A DNA stretch of 64,000 bases from Lysobacterales bacterium (GTDB taxonomy: Bacteria; Pseudomonadota; Gammaproteobacteria; Xanthomonadales; Xanthomonadaceae). Location: contig JAFLEB010000002.1 of NCBI GenBank assembly GCA_017302075.1, forward strand, positions 1 to 64,000, written 5' to 3'. Numbering within the stretch: the stretch's first letter is position 1; each line of letters opens with the position of its first letter. This document shows, piece after piece, positions 18,670 through 27,038 of the stretch. Position numbers and translations under genes: made by a program. Below the pieces are notes generated by a model. The model ran no database searches. It was not told where the DNA came from and was given only the letters and a program-made list of their open reading frames with translations.

Positions 18670-19755
18670 CTAGCCTCTGTCTCGCTCCCGCCGGTACTCG
18701 AAGTATTCAAGCGTCTCTCTTGAAGCAAGTCTGCCGCTAATGGCACCGAACAAACTGGGGACCGCAGTCGCGCCAAATCCGGCATCGACCAGCTTCCTCC
18801 AAAGATCAAACCGATGGCATTCGTCGAAGTACCAGTGGTCCGCCCACCAATCACTGATGTCCATCAGCAACCGCAACGGTTTGCTCAGATGCTCAGCGGG
18901 CAACTCCCGCGCTTTTGGAAACATATCCAACGAGACCCGGTCAAAGGCAGCTCGACGCCTGTAGTCCATGCGCACCATGCTCGATAGAGTACGAATGCCA
19001 CGAATCGCCCATGCGTCTTTCGGCGCGTTGTCTTGCAGCCAGCCAAGCACGCCATCCGGCATGGGCACGGTATCCCGATTGAGCGCAATTGACGCCTGAT
19101 ACGCCCAGTAGATGGGAAGCGACGACCTTAGGATCTGAAGTGGATAGTCCACCGCTTGCCAACTGGAGATTCCGCTCTTGCACAGTAGATCAAGGTCCGA
19201 CTGACTGACGAATAGGTCCTGCTCCCGAACCTCGACCTGCAGCGGATGAGGTTCGAGGTCAGCAGCGAAACGATCGTGCGATTCCGTCGATGCGCCCTTC
19301 ATCGACTGGCCTCGCTCGAACAAGAGGCACTCGCCGAAATCAATGGGGGTGAACAGGCGCGCCTCTCGCTCTTCCTCATCCTGCAAGGGACTACTCAACT
19401 CCCCCAGCTTGAGCTTGGGTCGGTAGCGACGGCTCAATCCCCCTGCGGTAAAGGCATTGATGGCACAGACCCCGGTCGCGCGAATCTCGTCGACCTGGGA
19501 GTCCGTCAGCCGAAGCAGCAGGATGTTGTCAGTCGGCAGGATCGCCCCTGGCTGCCGCAATAGGACTTCTTTGCGATCGGCGGTCATGACGACAGTAGGC
19601 GAGGCACGCGCCTCCGTTATTCGCACAAAGTACTTCGACTGATCCACCTTGAGGTAGGCGTGCATCTGCCTGTCCAGGATCACGTCGAGCGGATGCTTGG
19701 GGCCAATGATCCGATCCCACGCGACGCGCCCATAGGGGATTACCTCATCCGTCAT
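18670..19755 (-). CDS. Hypothetical protein of unknown function
   Basis: This encodes 361 residues from the ATG at 19755 (MTDEVIPYGRV). It is soluble, with no signal or membrane segment. The N-terminal half is beta-rich and the C-terminal half helical with many Trp/Tyr (ISDWWADHWYFDECHRFDLW). I do not recognise a family. A short piece, GECLLFERG, resembles GECMLFERL in the amidoligase-like protein encoded next, which may be chance or a shared feature. Codon use looks less host-like than in the nar region. Confidence 0.6.
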   Translation of the reverse strand: MTDEVIPYGRVAWDRIIGPKHPLDVILDRQMHAYLKVDQSKYFVRITEARASPTVVMTADRKEVLLRQPGAILPTDNILLLRLTDSQVDEIRATGVCAINAFTAGGLSRRYRPKLKLGELSSPLQDEEEREARLFTPIDFGECLLFERGQSMKGASTESHDRFAADLEPHPLQVEVREQDLFVSQSDLDLLCKSGISSWQAVDYPLQILRSSLPIYWAYQASIALNRDTVPMPDGVLGWLQDNAPKDAWAIRGIRTLSSMVRMDYRRRAAFDRVSLDMFPKARELPAEHLSKPLRLLMDISDWWADHWYFDECHRFDLWRKLVDAGFGATAVPSLFGAISGRLASRETLEYFEYRRERDRG

Positions 19756-19892
19756 TGCGCCTGGTCCTGATGCCATGTGTTGACCGCGGATACCCAGATT
19801 TTGGTCTTACAGCGACCACCAGCACCACCCCATCGAGCGAAACGATGCACCCGGGCGAATCTCCCCGGGCGCATGGTCTTCTCACAAGAGGT

Positions 19893-21269
19893 CTACTCGC
19901 CCCCGCCTTCAGTCCAACATGCGGGTTCCGAAACGCTCGCCACCTGGCCACTCAGCCGAGGCTGACGATGAACCGGATGGACCGGGGCGAAGCCCGGCGG
20001 GTATTTGCTGCGCTTGCCACCGAGCATGCGCTGTACCAACTTCAGCGGATCGCTCGACGCGCGTGGGCGTCCGAGCTTCTGGCGAGCTTGTCGGGGAATC
20101 GGCGAGCGCCAGAAGTTACGCTCCTTGTTGCTGGTGGCCTTGATCACGCAGTCTTGCTTGCTCATGTACCAGATCGCCGCGCGAATCCCGGCCAGCTTCT
20201 CCACGTCGTCCAGGGTCACCAGGCCGAGGCCGTTGAACAGGTACCGTTTACGATCCGGATAGCAGTTGTGAAATGCACCAGGCCCCTGCCCCGTGCGGCG
20301 CATCCAGTGCTCGCCGAGCTGCCGCGTCAGGAAATCCGCACTGCGCTGCTCATTGCCGTTGCATACCACCATCAGGTGCCAATGCATGCCCCGTATCAGG
20401 CCGTTCTCGCGCTTGATCATGAAGCCCAAGTAGCCGGGCAACAACGTACGCTTGCAGGCCTTGCCACGCAGCCAGCGCAGGAAGTCGTGCACCGCCTTGT
20501 CGGCACGCTGCACGTCGTAGTACGGCTTGAAATACAAATCAATTCGCAAGATCAGCAGCTTCGAGTGCGCGCCTGCCTGGTGGTAAAGGAAGTCACGCGC
20601 GCTGCTGAAGTTGTCCTGCTCCTGGCGCTCGTGGGCCCTCAGTGCGTTGATGAACCTCCAATCCTTGGCCACACGGCGCACGAAGCGCAACAGCCGCTGC
20701 AGCGCCACGACCAGCGCGCGCTGCTGGGTGACCTGAACTCCTGGCTCGCCATGGCGCTTGATCACGTCCGCGTACGTGCGCATCGCCCGCAGCATGACGG
20801 TCACCGTCGGGTGGAAGACGTGGTTTACATACGCGATAGACCAAACGGACTGATACAGCTGGCAGCACGCGATGATCCGCTGCCCCAACCTCGAAAGTTC
20901 GTAGCTGGGCTCCAAGAGTTGGCCCAAACGAGAAGTCGTACGAATCGGCCGACAAGGCTTCCGCTCGCCCTTAGTGATCGTCTCGAAGAGGGCAAGCAAC
21001 GGCCCCTCGATGAAGGTCTTGAACTCGTGATCACCAAGACCAGCGAGCGAGATACCCGGCTGGTCAGTGGCAATCGAGGCCATCGTTCGGGGGATCCGCA
21101 CCTTGCCGCCGACGGCTTCGACAAAGGTCACGGTCTCCGTGACGTGCTCGAGCCTGTCTTCGGCCTTGACGATCTCCCGGATCGCCAGTTCCAGCTCGGT
21201 AGGCGGCTGGAACTCGTCCTGCTGATGCGACAGCTTGTCGCAGCTGTCTACTTCGTAGTTGTTATTCAT
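19893..21269 (-). CDS. YagK/YfjJ-type (inovirus Gp2-like) replication protein
   Basis: This 458-residue protein has a C-terminal half resembling the YagK/YfjJ and inovirus Gp2 family. It has a strand LLILRIDLYFKP, then GLIRGMHWHLMVVCNG with an HxH metal-type motif, and later AIWYMSKQD, where a Tyr and Lys lie as in HUH rolling-circle endonucleases. Such proteins start replication of filamentous phages and some integrative elements. The N-terminal ~130 residues are unrecognised. The gap upstream (21270-21696) holds several inverted repeats that could be its origin. The AlpA-like gene is next upstream on the same strand. Confidence 0.7.
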   Translation of the reverse strand: MNNNYEVDSCDKLSHQQDEFQPPTELELAIREIVKAEDRLEHVTETVTFVEAVGGKVRIPRTMASIATDQPGISLAGLGDHEFKTFIEGPLLALFETITKGERKPCRPIRTTSRLGQLLEPSYELSRLGQRIIACCQLYQSVWSIAYVNHVFHPTVTVMLRAMRTYADVIKRHGEPGVQVTQQRALVVALQRLLRFVRRVAKDWRFINALRAHERQEQDNFSSARDFLYHQAGAHSKLLILRIDLYFKPYYDVQRADKAVHDFLRWLRGKACKRTLLPGYLGFMIKRENGLIRGMHWHLMVVCNGNEQRSADFLTRQLGEHWMRRTGQGPGAFHNCYPDRKRYLFNGLGLVTLDDVEKLAGIRAAIWYMSKQDCVIKATSNKERNFWRSPIPRQARQKLGRPRASSDPLKLVQRMLGGKRSKYPPGFAPVHPVHRQPRLSGQVASVSEPACWTEGGGE

Positions 21270-21696
21270 TGTGTTGGCCTATGGACATAGAGCCACGGCA
21301 ACCTCGAAGGACAGACCGGCCTTCGCCCCTGTCGTAAGAGTCTTGTGACTTCTTGATATCACCTTGTCGAGCAGTGCGCTTCGACAGGGAGTGAGAGAGC
21401 AACCCCGCTGTGGGGAGCCGTGCAGATTTGACCTGGAGGGGTCCAGCACAGCGGGGTGCTTGAGCTGATTCGCCGTTATCGCGAAGCAGCTACTTGATAT
21501 GGTTCTGCTGATGTCACCTGATTGTGATTTCAGCGTTCATTCTTGCGAACCATCAGTACAATATTACTGTACTGTATAGTTTAATTATCCGGAATTCGGC
21601 TACCCGGCAATTTGGGGTGTAGCGGGGATAGCGGAACCGCGTTCCTGTGTTTACCCGAGAACGTCGGGGCGATCTGTCTCGTCGAGTTAGCGTTCT
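21270..21696. other. 427-base non-coding stretch with inverted repeats, candidate origin/control region
   Basis: ACCCCGCTGTG (21402-21412) and CACAGCGGGGT (21447-21457) are exact inverted copies 34 bases apart. TGTCGA (21366-21371) pairs with TCGACA (21381-21386). CAGTACA and TGTACTG (21554-21574) form a palindrome in an AT-rich segment that could be a promoter or operator. The position between alpA and the Rep-like gene suits a replication origin or the Rep promoter. No coding frame is convincing. Confidence 0.45.
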
Positions 21697-21888
21697 TCAG
21701 GCTTGCGGACGGAGCGCGACCCAATCGAACACCTGACCCGCTTGCCAGCCAACCGAGCGCTTTCCGAGGCGGACTTGCCTAGGGAAGGTGCCGGCCGTAA
21801 CCATCGCGTAAATGGTCGACTTCGACAGACCGGTGATGACGAGCACCTGCGCTAATCGCAGGATGCTGCCGCCGGCGTTACTGTTCAT
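21697..21888 (-). CDS. AlpA-type regulator / excisionase-like protein
   Basis: This 63-residue protein has the AlpA/MerR-like winged helix: ILRLAQVLVITGLSKSTIYA followed by TFPRQVRLGKRSVGW, the standard motif of prophage-island regulators. In P4-like islands AlpA activates the integrase and promotes excision. I chose the ATG at 21888 (MNSNAGG). It lies 427 bases upstream of the Rep-like gene. It is the best candidate for the island's recombination directionality factor. Confidence 0.85.
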   Translation of the reverse strand: MNSNAGGSILRLAQVLVITGLSKSTIYAMVTAGTFPRQVRLGKRSVGWQAGQVFDWVALRPQA

Positions 21889-22233
21889 GGCGAAACTCGT
21901 TGCGCTCCTTTGTTGAGGAGCCTGCAGCCTGCCACTGTCTGGATCAGACTTCAAACGTTCCCGGAATGTTAATTTGTAGATATTACGTTTGGTTATCTAG
22001 CCTCGGTCCGAGGACGGCCCGATCGAGGTCGTCAGCGGGGCAATCGAGGCCCTGTCGGCGGATGCAACGCGCATCCCTACGGGGTTAACTCGACAAGTCC
22101 GATACCGTCCTCGCGACGAAAAACGAGGGGGCTCACCCAGTTCCCCACTCGCCATTTCGAGCGTTCCCAGGTCGATTGCAGGACCACCGAAGCGGCTGGT
22201 ACAAGCGGGACTACCTCAACGCCGACGCGCAAG
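21889..22233. other. 345-base gap between alpA-like and DUF3987 genes
   Basis: The divergent promoters of both genes must lie here. The first part is AT-rich (around 21965-22000) and CCTCGG-T-CCGAGG at 22001-22013 is a small palindrome. A longer minus-strand frame crosses it but is only the complement of the DUF3987 gene. Confidence 0.4.
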
Positions 22234-23634
22234 ATGTCCCACTCGTTTCCCCAGTTCCCGAACCTGACCCCGGTGTGCCCGGTGGATGCGCTTCCCGACG
22301 TGCTGCGAGATGCCGTGCTCCACGCAATCTCAAAGAAGGACATCCCCGCCGGTGTTGCCCTGACCGACGCGATCGCTGCGATCGCCGCAGTTGTCCATTG
22401 CGCATATGACGCTGTCACACCGGACGGCGAACGCATGCCCACGACTATCAACACCTGCTCGACGGCCGACTCAGCGAGCGGGAAAGGGCGTTCGATCAAG
22501 CTGTTCTTCAAGCACGCCCTGGAGGCCCGCAAGCGTCCTCCACCTGTCTCCAAGGGCATCGCCCTCCCGATCCCATGGTCTCGTCGCCTGCCCAGCCACA
22601 TGATGTCCAAGCCCAGCTTCCGTGCGCTCATGGAGGCGCTGGACGGGCGCGGCATGAACCTCACGGTTCAGCGCGAGGAAGGCAGTAGTTTCCTCAAGAC
22701 CGACTTGTTCAAGAAGGACACCGACGCCCTCGCCCAGGTGTGGAGCGGTGATCCGCCCTTGGATCACGTCGTCTATGGGGCGCACCTGGAAGCGATCGAT
22801 GCTCGCTGCAGCCTCGGCTTCCGCATCCAGCCCGCCAAGATGGACGAGTACCTCAAAGGCCCGGGCCGCGGGTCCTACCAGCTCGGGTTCTGGCCCCGCA
22901 CCCTCGCGTGCTGCCACGACCCCGAGAAATTTCCCGCCAACGAGACCTACCGGTTTTGGGGGCACGGGACATACACCACCCGCGAGTTTGACGTGCGCAT
23001 GCTGCGCCTGTCCTCATCCGTGACCTCGTTCGTGCAAACGGCCTACAAGGGGCGCCATGCGGTCGAGCTGAACAACGACGCCAAGGCCTTCATGCTGGAG
23101 CTTGGGTACCGCATGAAGCAGTGGCGGAAAGCCTATTACGGAGATATTCGCGAAGCCGCAGGGCGCGCTTGGGAGAACACACTGCGCGTGGCGGTGGTGC
23201 TCCACGTGTTCTGCATCGGCGAAGGCAAGGTTACGCGCGACTACGTGGAGCGTGCTTGGGCCATCGTCGAGTGGTCGCTCGCTCAGCACCGGTTGATCTT
23301 CGTCGAATCACCCCGGCTGGCACTCGGCAGGGCACTGGCAATGAAGGCAGTACCGGTGCGTCCAGTTCGCGTCGCCCAGCCCAAGCTGCCGAAGCCTCCT
23401 CGCCCGTTGCAGAAGGCGCAATGGTTTCTCGACTGCCTTGCCAAACTGCTGCAGCGTCGGGGTACGGTGACGGTTCGGGAAGTCAACCAGCTGGCGGGGC
23501 TTTCACCGAAGGACTTAGAAGCCGCCCTGAAATGGCTGGAGCTGGAGGGCGCGGTGCGACTGAAGTCCCACGGCCGCGAGACGCTCATCGAACTCGTGGT
23601 TTGGGGACCGACTCTGGGGTCACTCGTGCACTAG
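22234..23634 (+). CDS. DUF3987 family protein (primase/helicase-related)
   Basis: This encodes 466 residues. The N-terminus (VCPVDALPDVLRDAV) and the STADSASGKGRSIKLFF segment, a P-loop-like region with unusual spacing, are typical of DUF3987 proteins on integrative elements. A C-terminal winged helix is probable (LQRRGTVTVREVNQLAGLSP). The family is thought to act in element replication, but no catalytic activity has been shown that I know of. It is the only plus-strand gene among the mobility genes. It ends the mobility block; the next 234 bases hold nothing recognisable. Confidence 0.75.
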   Translation: MSHSFPQFPNLTPVCPVDALPDVLRDAVLHAISKKDIPAGVALTDAIAAIAAVVHCAYDAVTPDGERMPTTINTCSTADSASGKGRSIKLFFKHALEARKRPPPVSKGIALPIPWSRRLPSHMMSKPSFRALMEALDGRGMNLTVQREEGSSFLKTDLFKKDTDALAQVWSGDPPLDHVVYGAHLEAIDARCSLGFRIQPAKMDEYLKGPGRGSYQLGFWPRTLACCHDPEKFPANETYRFWGHGTYTTREFDVRMLRLSSSVTSFVQTAYKGRHAVELNNDAKAFMLELGYRMKQWRKAYYGDIREAAGRAWENTLRVAVVLHVFCIGEGKVTRDYVERAWAIVEWSLAQHRLIFVESPRLALGRALAMKAVPVRPVRVAQPKLPKPPRPLQKAQWFLDCLAKLLQRRGTVTVREVNQLAGLSPKDLEAALKWLELEGAVRLKSHGRETLIELVVWGPTLGSLVH

Positions 23635-23868
23635 TCGCAGTACCCAACTATTAATTCAGGACCGTAAGCGCATCGGATCTACTGCAGCTCCTTCAGAGTG
23701 TCGCCAATCGCGCGGCGAGGTTGACCGACCGATGTCGGCCACGAGCGGACTGTCGATGCGCCAGCCGGCAGTGTTCGCCGCCCTGGCCGCTGGTTCCAAT
23801 CCACGACTGGCCTAACGCGGAATCAAGGGTTTCAGCCAGCTGGTGATCGGTTGCGCGGGGATTTGCGC

Positions 23869-24729
23869 CTACGCGTTTTCCGAGAGCCATGCCCTGGGTG
23901 ATTGACCAACCTTTGCCGTGAAGGCACGCGACAACGCTGACGGGTTGGCGTAGCCAAGTTCATTCGCAAGGAGTTTGACCGGACGGCCTTCCCGCAGGCG
24001 GCACTTGGCCAGTGCCAGTCGCCAGCCGGTCAGGTAGTCCAAGGGAGTCTGCCCAACGAGGCGGCGGAAAGAATTCGCGAAGACCGTGCGGGATGTCCCC
24101 GCCTGCCGGGCCATTCGCTCCAGCGACCACGCCTCGCCCGGTTGCTCATGCAGGGCCACGAGGACTCGCGCAATGCGTGGATCCGATAGCCCCGCGATGA
24201 GTCCGGGGCGCATTCCCGCCTCATCGGGATGGTCGAGCAGCCATCGCAGCAACTGCAGCACCACCACCTCGAAAAGGCGATCCGCCAGCAAGCGATGGCC
24301 GCATCGGGCCTGCCGAGTTTCCGCGAACAGCAACTGAAGCGCGAGATCGAGACCGGGGATGCGACGCAGAGGCAACGCAATCAATGACGGCAGCGACTTG
24401 GCGAGCGGGTTCTCTTTGCCGCCATCGAAGATCAAACGTGCGCAGGTGAAGTCGCTGCCCGCTTCGTTTTCGTCATGAAAGCGGTGCGTCAACGGACGCG
24501 GATAGAACAGCAATGAAGGCTCTTCGAGGCACAGCGACTTCGGCACGTCACGCGCAACCGGGTGGGACACTTGCATGTGTCCGTGACGCAGCACATGCAG
24601 GTACCCGTGTCCATCGCATGCATCGAAGTGGGTGACGCCGCACAACGCGCCCACGTGATGCAACTCTGCCCGCACCCGGAATTGCTCAAGGATGCCCGAC
24701 AGGCGATCGATGGAGTTGCTCGTTGTCAC
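23869..24729 (-). CDS. AraC-family transcriptional regulator
   Basis: This encodes 286 residues: an N-terminal cupin sensor domain (about 20-170; HVLRHGHMQVSHP, LLFYPRPLTHRFHD) and a C-terminal pair of helix-turn-helix motifs (WSLERMARQAGTSRTVFANSF and VKLLANELGYANPSALSRAF). The cupin type is that found in regulators of redox and aldehyde stress. It diverges from a secreted protein and a redoxin gene across a gap with repeated ATCATAT words. It is the first cargo gene to the right of the mobility block. The effector is unknown. Confidence 0.88.
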   Translation of the reverse strand: MTTSNSIDRLSGILEQFRVRAELHHVGALCGVTHFDACDGHGYLHVLRHGHMQVSHPVARDVPKSLCLEEPSLLFYPRPLTHRFHDENEAGSDFTCARLIFDGGKENPLAKSLPSLIALPLRRIPGLDLALQLLFAETRQARCGHRLLADRLFEVVVLQLLRWLLDHPDEAGMRPGLIAGLSDPRIARVLVALHEQPGEAWSLERMARQAGTSRTVFANSFRRLVGQTPLDYLTGWRLALAKCRLREGRPVKLLANELGYANPSALSRAFTAKVGQSPRAWLSENA

Positions 24730-24738
24730 GGTACGAAT

Positions 24739-24774
24739 TGATATGTTTTAGATCATATTCGGTTCCTATCATAT
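24739..24774. promoter_or_regulatory. Repeated ATCATAT words in the araC/secreted-protein divergent promoter
   Basis: ATCATAT occurs at 24752-24758 and 24768-24774, 16 bases apart, with an inverted TGATAT at 24739-24744. The region is AT-rich and lies between the divergent AraC-type gene and the secreted-protein gene. Such direct repeats at about 1.5 helical turns could be AraC half-sites. FNR-type spacing is absent. Confidence 0.4.
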
Positions 24775-24826
24775 CGCAGGCTCCGGCAAAGTGCTGTCAC
24801 CCGATCAGAGTTCACCGGAGCAGCTC

Positions 24827-25582
24827 ATGAAACGTCCGAATGCATCCCTCACCCTTTCATTGGTCGCGCTGGCGGCGTCGGCCAGCGTGTTCGCGCATGA
24901 ACCCGCGCATGGCTCCGGTGGCATCCGCACGTCCGCTTCGAAAGCGGTGAATGCCCCCTTCGACATCGTCCACACCAAGGTCAGCACGGAAGGCAACGTG
25001 GCCACCTTCCATATGGCGGTGTCGGGGAAGGCCGGCAAAAGCACGCCCGCCGCCTCCGGCAAGCTCGCCGGCAGCGAGGTGTTTTCCTATGTGTGGCCGA
25101 CCTCGATCGATCCTTACGAGGTGGGCTTCGCGCATGACGCCGGGATCCTGGCGCTCGCGGTCACCGCGCATCCGGATTTCGACGACACGCCGCTGTACGA
25201 CGAGAACGGCGACGGCCGCCGCGACAATGACGGCAATCTGTGGCACAGCCATTGGGTGGTGCTGAAGCCAACCGAGGCATGCGGTTCCGGTGCGCTGGGC
25301 GTGGTCGACATTCCGGAAGGACAGAAGCCGCGCCTGCCGAAGACTTGGCCCGGGCTGCCGCTGCTGCTCGACAGCCCCGGCTGGAGCCCCACACTTGACG
25401 GCGACACTGTGGAAGTGAAGGTGCCGTTCGACGATATCGGCATCGTCACCGCCGGCCGCTTCGACGGCGTCACCGCCGGCCTGCGCGTCAATGCGTCTGT
25501 GCATGCACCGCTGCTGTGCGTGATCGACGTGTTCAAGGTCGCATCCGGCGATCTCAGCCTGCCGGGCCAACCCAACCACTGA
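24827..25582 (+). CDS. Secreted protein of unknown function
   Basis: This encodes 251 residues from the ATG at 24827, which has a GGAG site. A signal peptide (MKRPNASLTLSLVALAASA) ends at VFAHEP. The mature protein is beta-rich with His/Asp-rich stretches (DENGDGRRDNDGN, LWHSHW) that might bind calcium or another metal, and two Cys (EACGSG, LLCVID). I do not recognise the family. It is divergent from the AraC regulator and 45 bases upstream of the redoxin gene, so the three form a small redox-linked unit. Confidence 0.6.
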   Translation: MKRPNASLTLSLVALAASASVFAHEPAHGSGGIRTSASKAVNAPFDIVHTKVSTEGNVATFHMAVSGKAGKSTPAASGKLAGSEVFSYVWPTSIDPYEVGFAHDAGILALAVTAHPDFDDTPLYDENGDGRRDNDGNLWHSHWVVLKPTEACGSGALGVVDIPEGQKPRLPKTWPGLPLLLDSPGWSPTLDGDTVEVKVPFDDIGIVTAGRFDGVTAGLRVNASVHAPLLCVIDVFKVASGDLSLPGQPNH

Positions 25583-25627
25583 CGCCCACCGCCCGCACCC
25601 GCCGCAGTGCGCGTCGAGGAGACCGCG

Positions 25628-26230
25628 ATGACCGACGCCTCACAGCCGATGGCGCCCGCCCTGCGCGTGGAGCGCTGGTTCAATACAGCGGCGCCGATCA
25701 CCCTGGATGGGTTGCGCGGGAAAGTGGTCGTACTGGAAGCCTTCCAGATGCTCTGCCCGGGCTGCGTCTCGCACGGGCTGCCACAGGCGGGGCGCATCCA
25801 TGCGACGTTTGCACATGACCAGGTTGCCGTCATCGGCCTGCACACGGTGTTCGAGCATCATGCGGCGATGACGCCGGTCGCGTTGCAGGCGTTCCTGCAC
25901 GAATACCGGATTGCGTTCCCGGTCGGCGTCGACATGCCCGGCATGCGCGACCCGATCCCGCAGACGATGCGCGCCTACGCGATGCGCGGTACCCCGACAC
26001 TGGTGTTGATCGACCGCAATGGGCGGCTGCGCCACCGGCACCTGGGACAGGTGAGCGACCTGCTGCTGGGCGCACAGATTGCGTCCCTGTCCGGAGAAGC
26101 GCATGACGAAAGCCACAATGGCCACGCCGCGTCGACATCGAGTTGCACAGCGACAAGCTGCTTCAGGGATGCGAGTGGAACGAACGGGAATACGGTCCGT
26201 GGAATGGAGTCAGACGACGTTAGTGGGTGA
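25628..26230 (+). CDS. Thioredoxin-like redoxin with CPGC motif
   Basis: This encodes 200 residues from the ATG at 25628. The core is a TlpA/AhpC-like thioredoxin fold: GKVVVLEAFQMLCPGCVSHG carries the CPGC active site, and a cis-proline follows in MRGTPTLVLIDRNG. No signal peptide is seen, so it is probably cytoplasmic. The last ~40 residues (after LSGEAHDES) are Ser/Thr/Cys-rich and unlike the family, which may mean a frameshift or a variable tail. It follows the secreted-protein gene in the same direction. Confidence 0.75.
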   Translation: MTDASQPMAPALRVERWFNTAAPITLDGLRGKVVVLEAFQMLCPGCVSHGLPQAGRIHATFAHDQVAVIGLHTVFEHHAAMTPVALQAFLHEYRIAFPVGVDMPGMRDPIPQTMRAYAMRGTPTLVLIDRNGRLRHRHLGQVSDLLLGAQIASLSGEAHDESHNGHAASTSSCTATSCFRDASGTNGNTVRGMESDDVSG

Positions 26231-26596
26231 ACACGTTGCCCCATGGCCCACACGGCCTGCAGCGATGCGGGCCGTGTTGTTCGAACTGGTGCTAACGTCC
26301 GCAATGGGTCGTAAGTACCCGGCGAGAACCGGCCAAAACCGGAGCTGTGATCTAGAACGCCAGCCGTGCGTTCAGGGTCTGGCTCATGCTCCCGAAAATG
26401 CCTTGCGGAATGTTTCGGAGGCGTAGACACGCCCAACCGGCCGACATATCCAGCAGACGCGAAGGAAAGTTGCGGGCGGTCGTTTGCTCTTCGTCACCTC
26501 ACCGTCCGGCGCCAAGTAAGCCGCAGTTGCATGCCAGCTGCCGCAGGACTAACGTGCGGGCGTACCCGTTCCATGCCACAACCGAGGGAGGTCTCC
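26231..26596. other. 366-base gap, no gene supported
   Basis: Open frames here have no domain or ribosome site. On the minus strand a 22-codon piece at about 26362-26428 ends like a beta-barrel protein (GSMSQTLNARLAF, stop). This could be the relic of a TonB-dependent receptor, but it is too short to call. Confidence 0.35.
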
Positions 26597-26938
26597 ATGC
26601 TGCAGGCATACTTCGACGATCGCGTCCCGGGGCACCAGCGGCTCTGGCGGGTGTTCTGGCTGGAGGGCGTGCTGGCGAGCCACGTGCTGTTCCTCGCCCT
26701 GCTGGCGGCCTACCAGTACGGCACGTCCATGCTGCTGGTGGCCGCGGTGGCGGCATTCCTCGGCTACACCGCGTGGATCATGCGCCGGATCTGGTTGAAC
26801 GCACCCAACGTGGAGCGCCCGGAACTGGGCACCATGGCGCGCGTGCTGACGATCGGCTGGACCATCAACGCGGTGACCGTGTGCACGTTCCTGGTCTTGG
26901 CCAAGCTGGGCGGGCAGCCGCTGCAATTCCTGCAGTGA
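26597..26938 (+). CDS. Small inner-membrane protein of unknown function
   Basis: This encodes 113 residues from the ATG at 26597 with a GGGAGG site. Three hydrophobic segments (about 22-42, 45-65 and 84-106) suggest a three-helix membrane protein. The N-terminus, MLQAYFDDRVPGHQRLWRVF, is amphipathic. I do not recognise the family. It is 100 bases before the porin gene and could belong to the same transport cluster. Confidence 0.6.
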   Translation: MLQAYFDDRVPGHQRLWRVFWLEGVLASHVLFLALLAAYQYGTSMLLVAAVAAFLGYTAWIMRRIWLNAPNVERPELGTMARVLTIGWTINAVTVCTFLVLAKLGGQPLQFLQ

Positions 26939-27038
26939 GGCGATGGCGGCGGGCGATGCAGCCCGCTTGACCTGAGACAAGGCGACAGGCGGTCCGGCTG
27001 CGGACAATTTTCGGCAGGTCACCAATGCCGGAGATGTC

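Noticed and set aside
26362..26428. 22-codon minus-strand piece ending like a TonB-dependent receptor
   Set aside because: Too short and without further upstream homology; could be chance.
26967..26980. TTGAC-CTGA-GACAA before the porin gene as another FNR box
   Set aside because: The right half deviates from RTCAA in a way that breaks the symmetry, so it is weaker than the reported sites.
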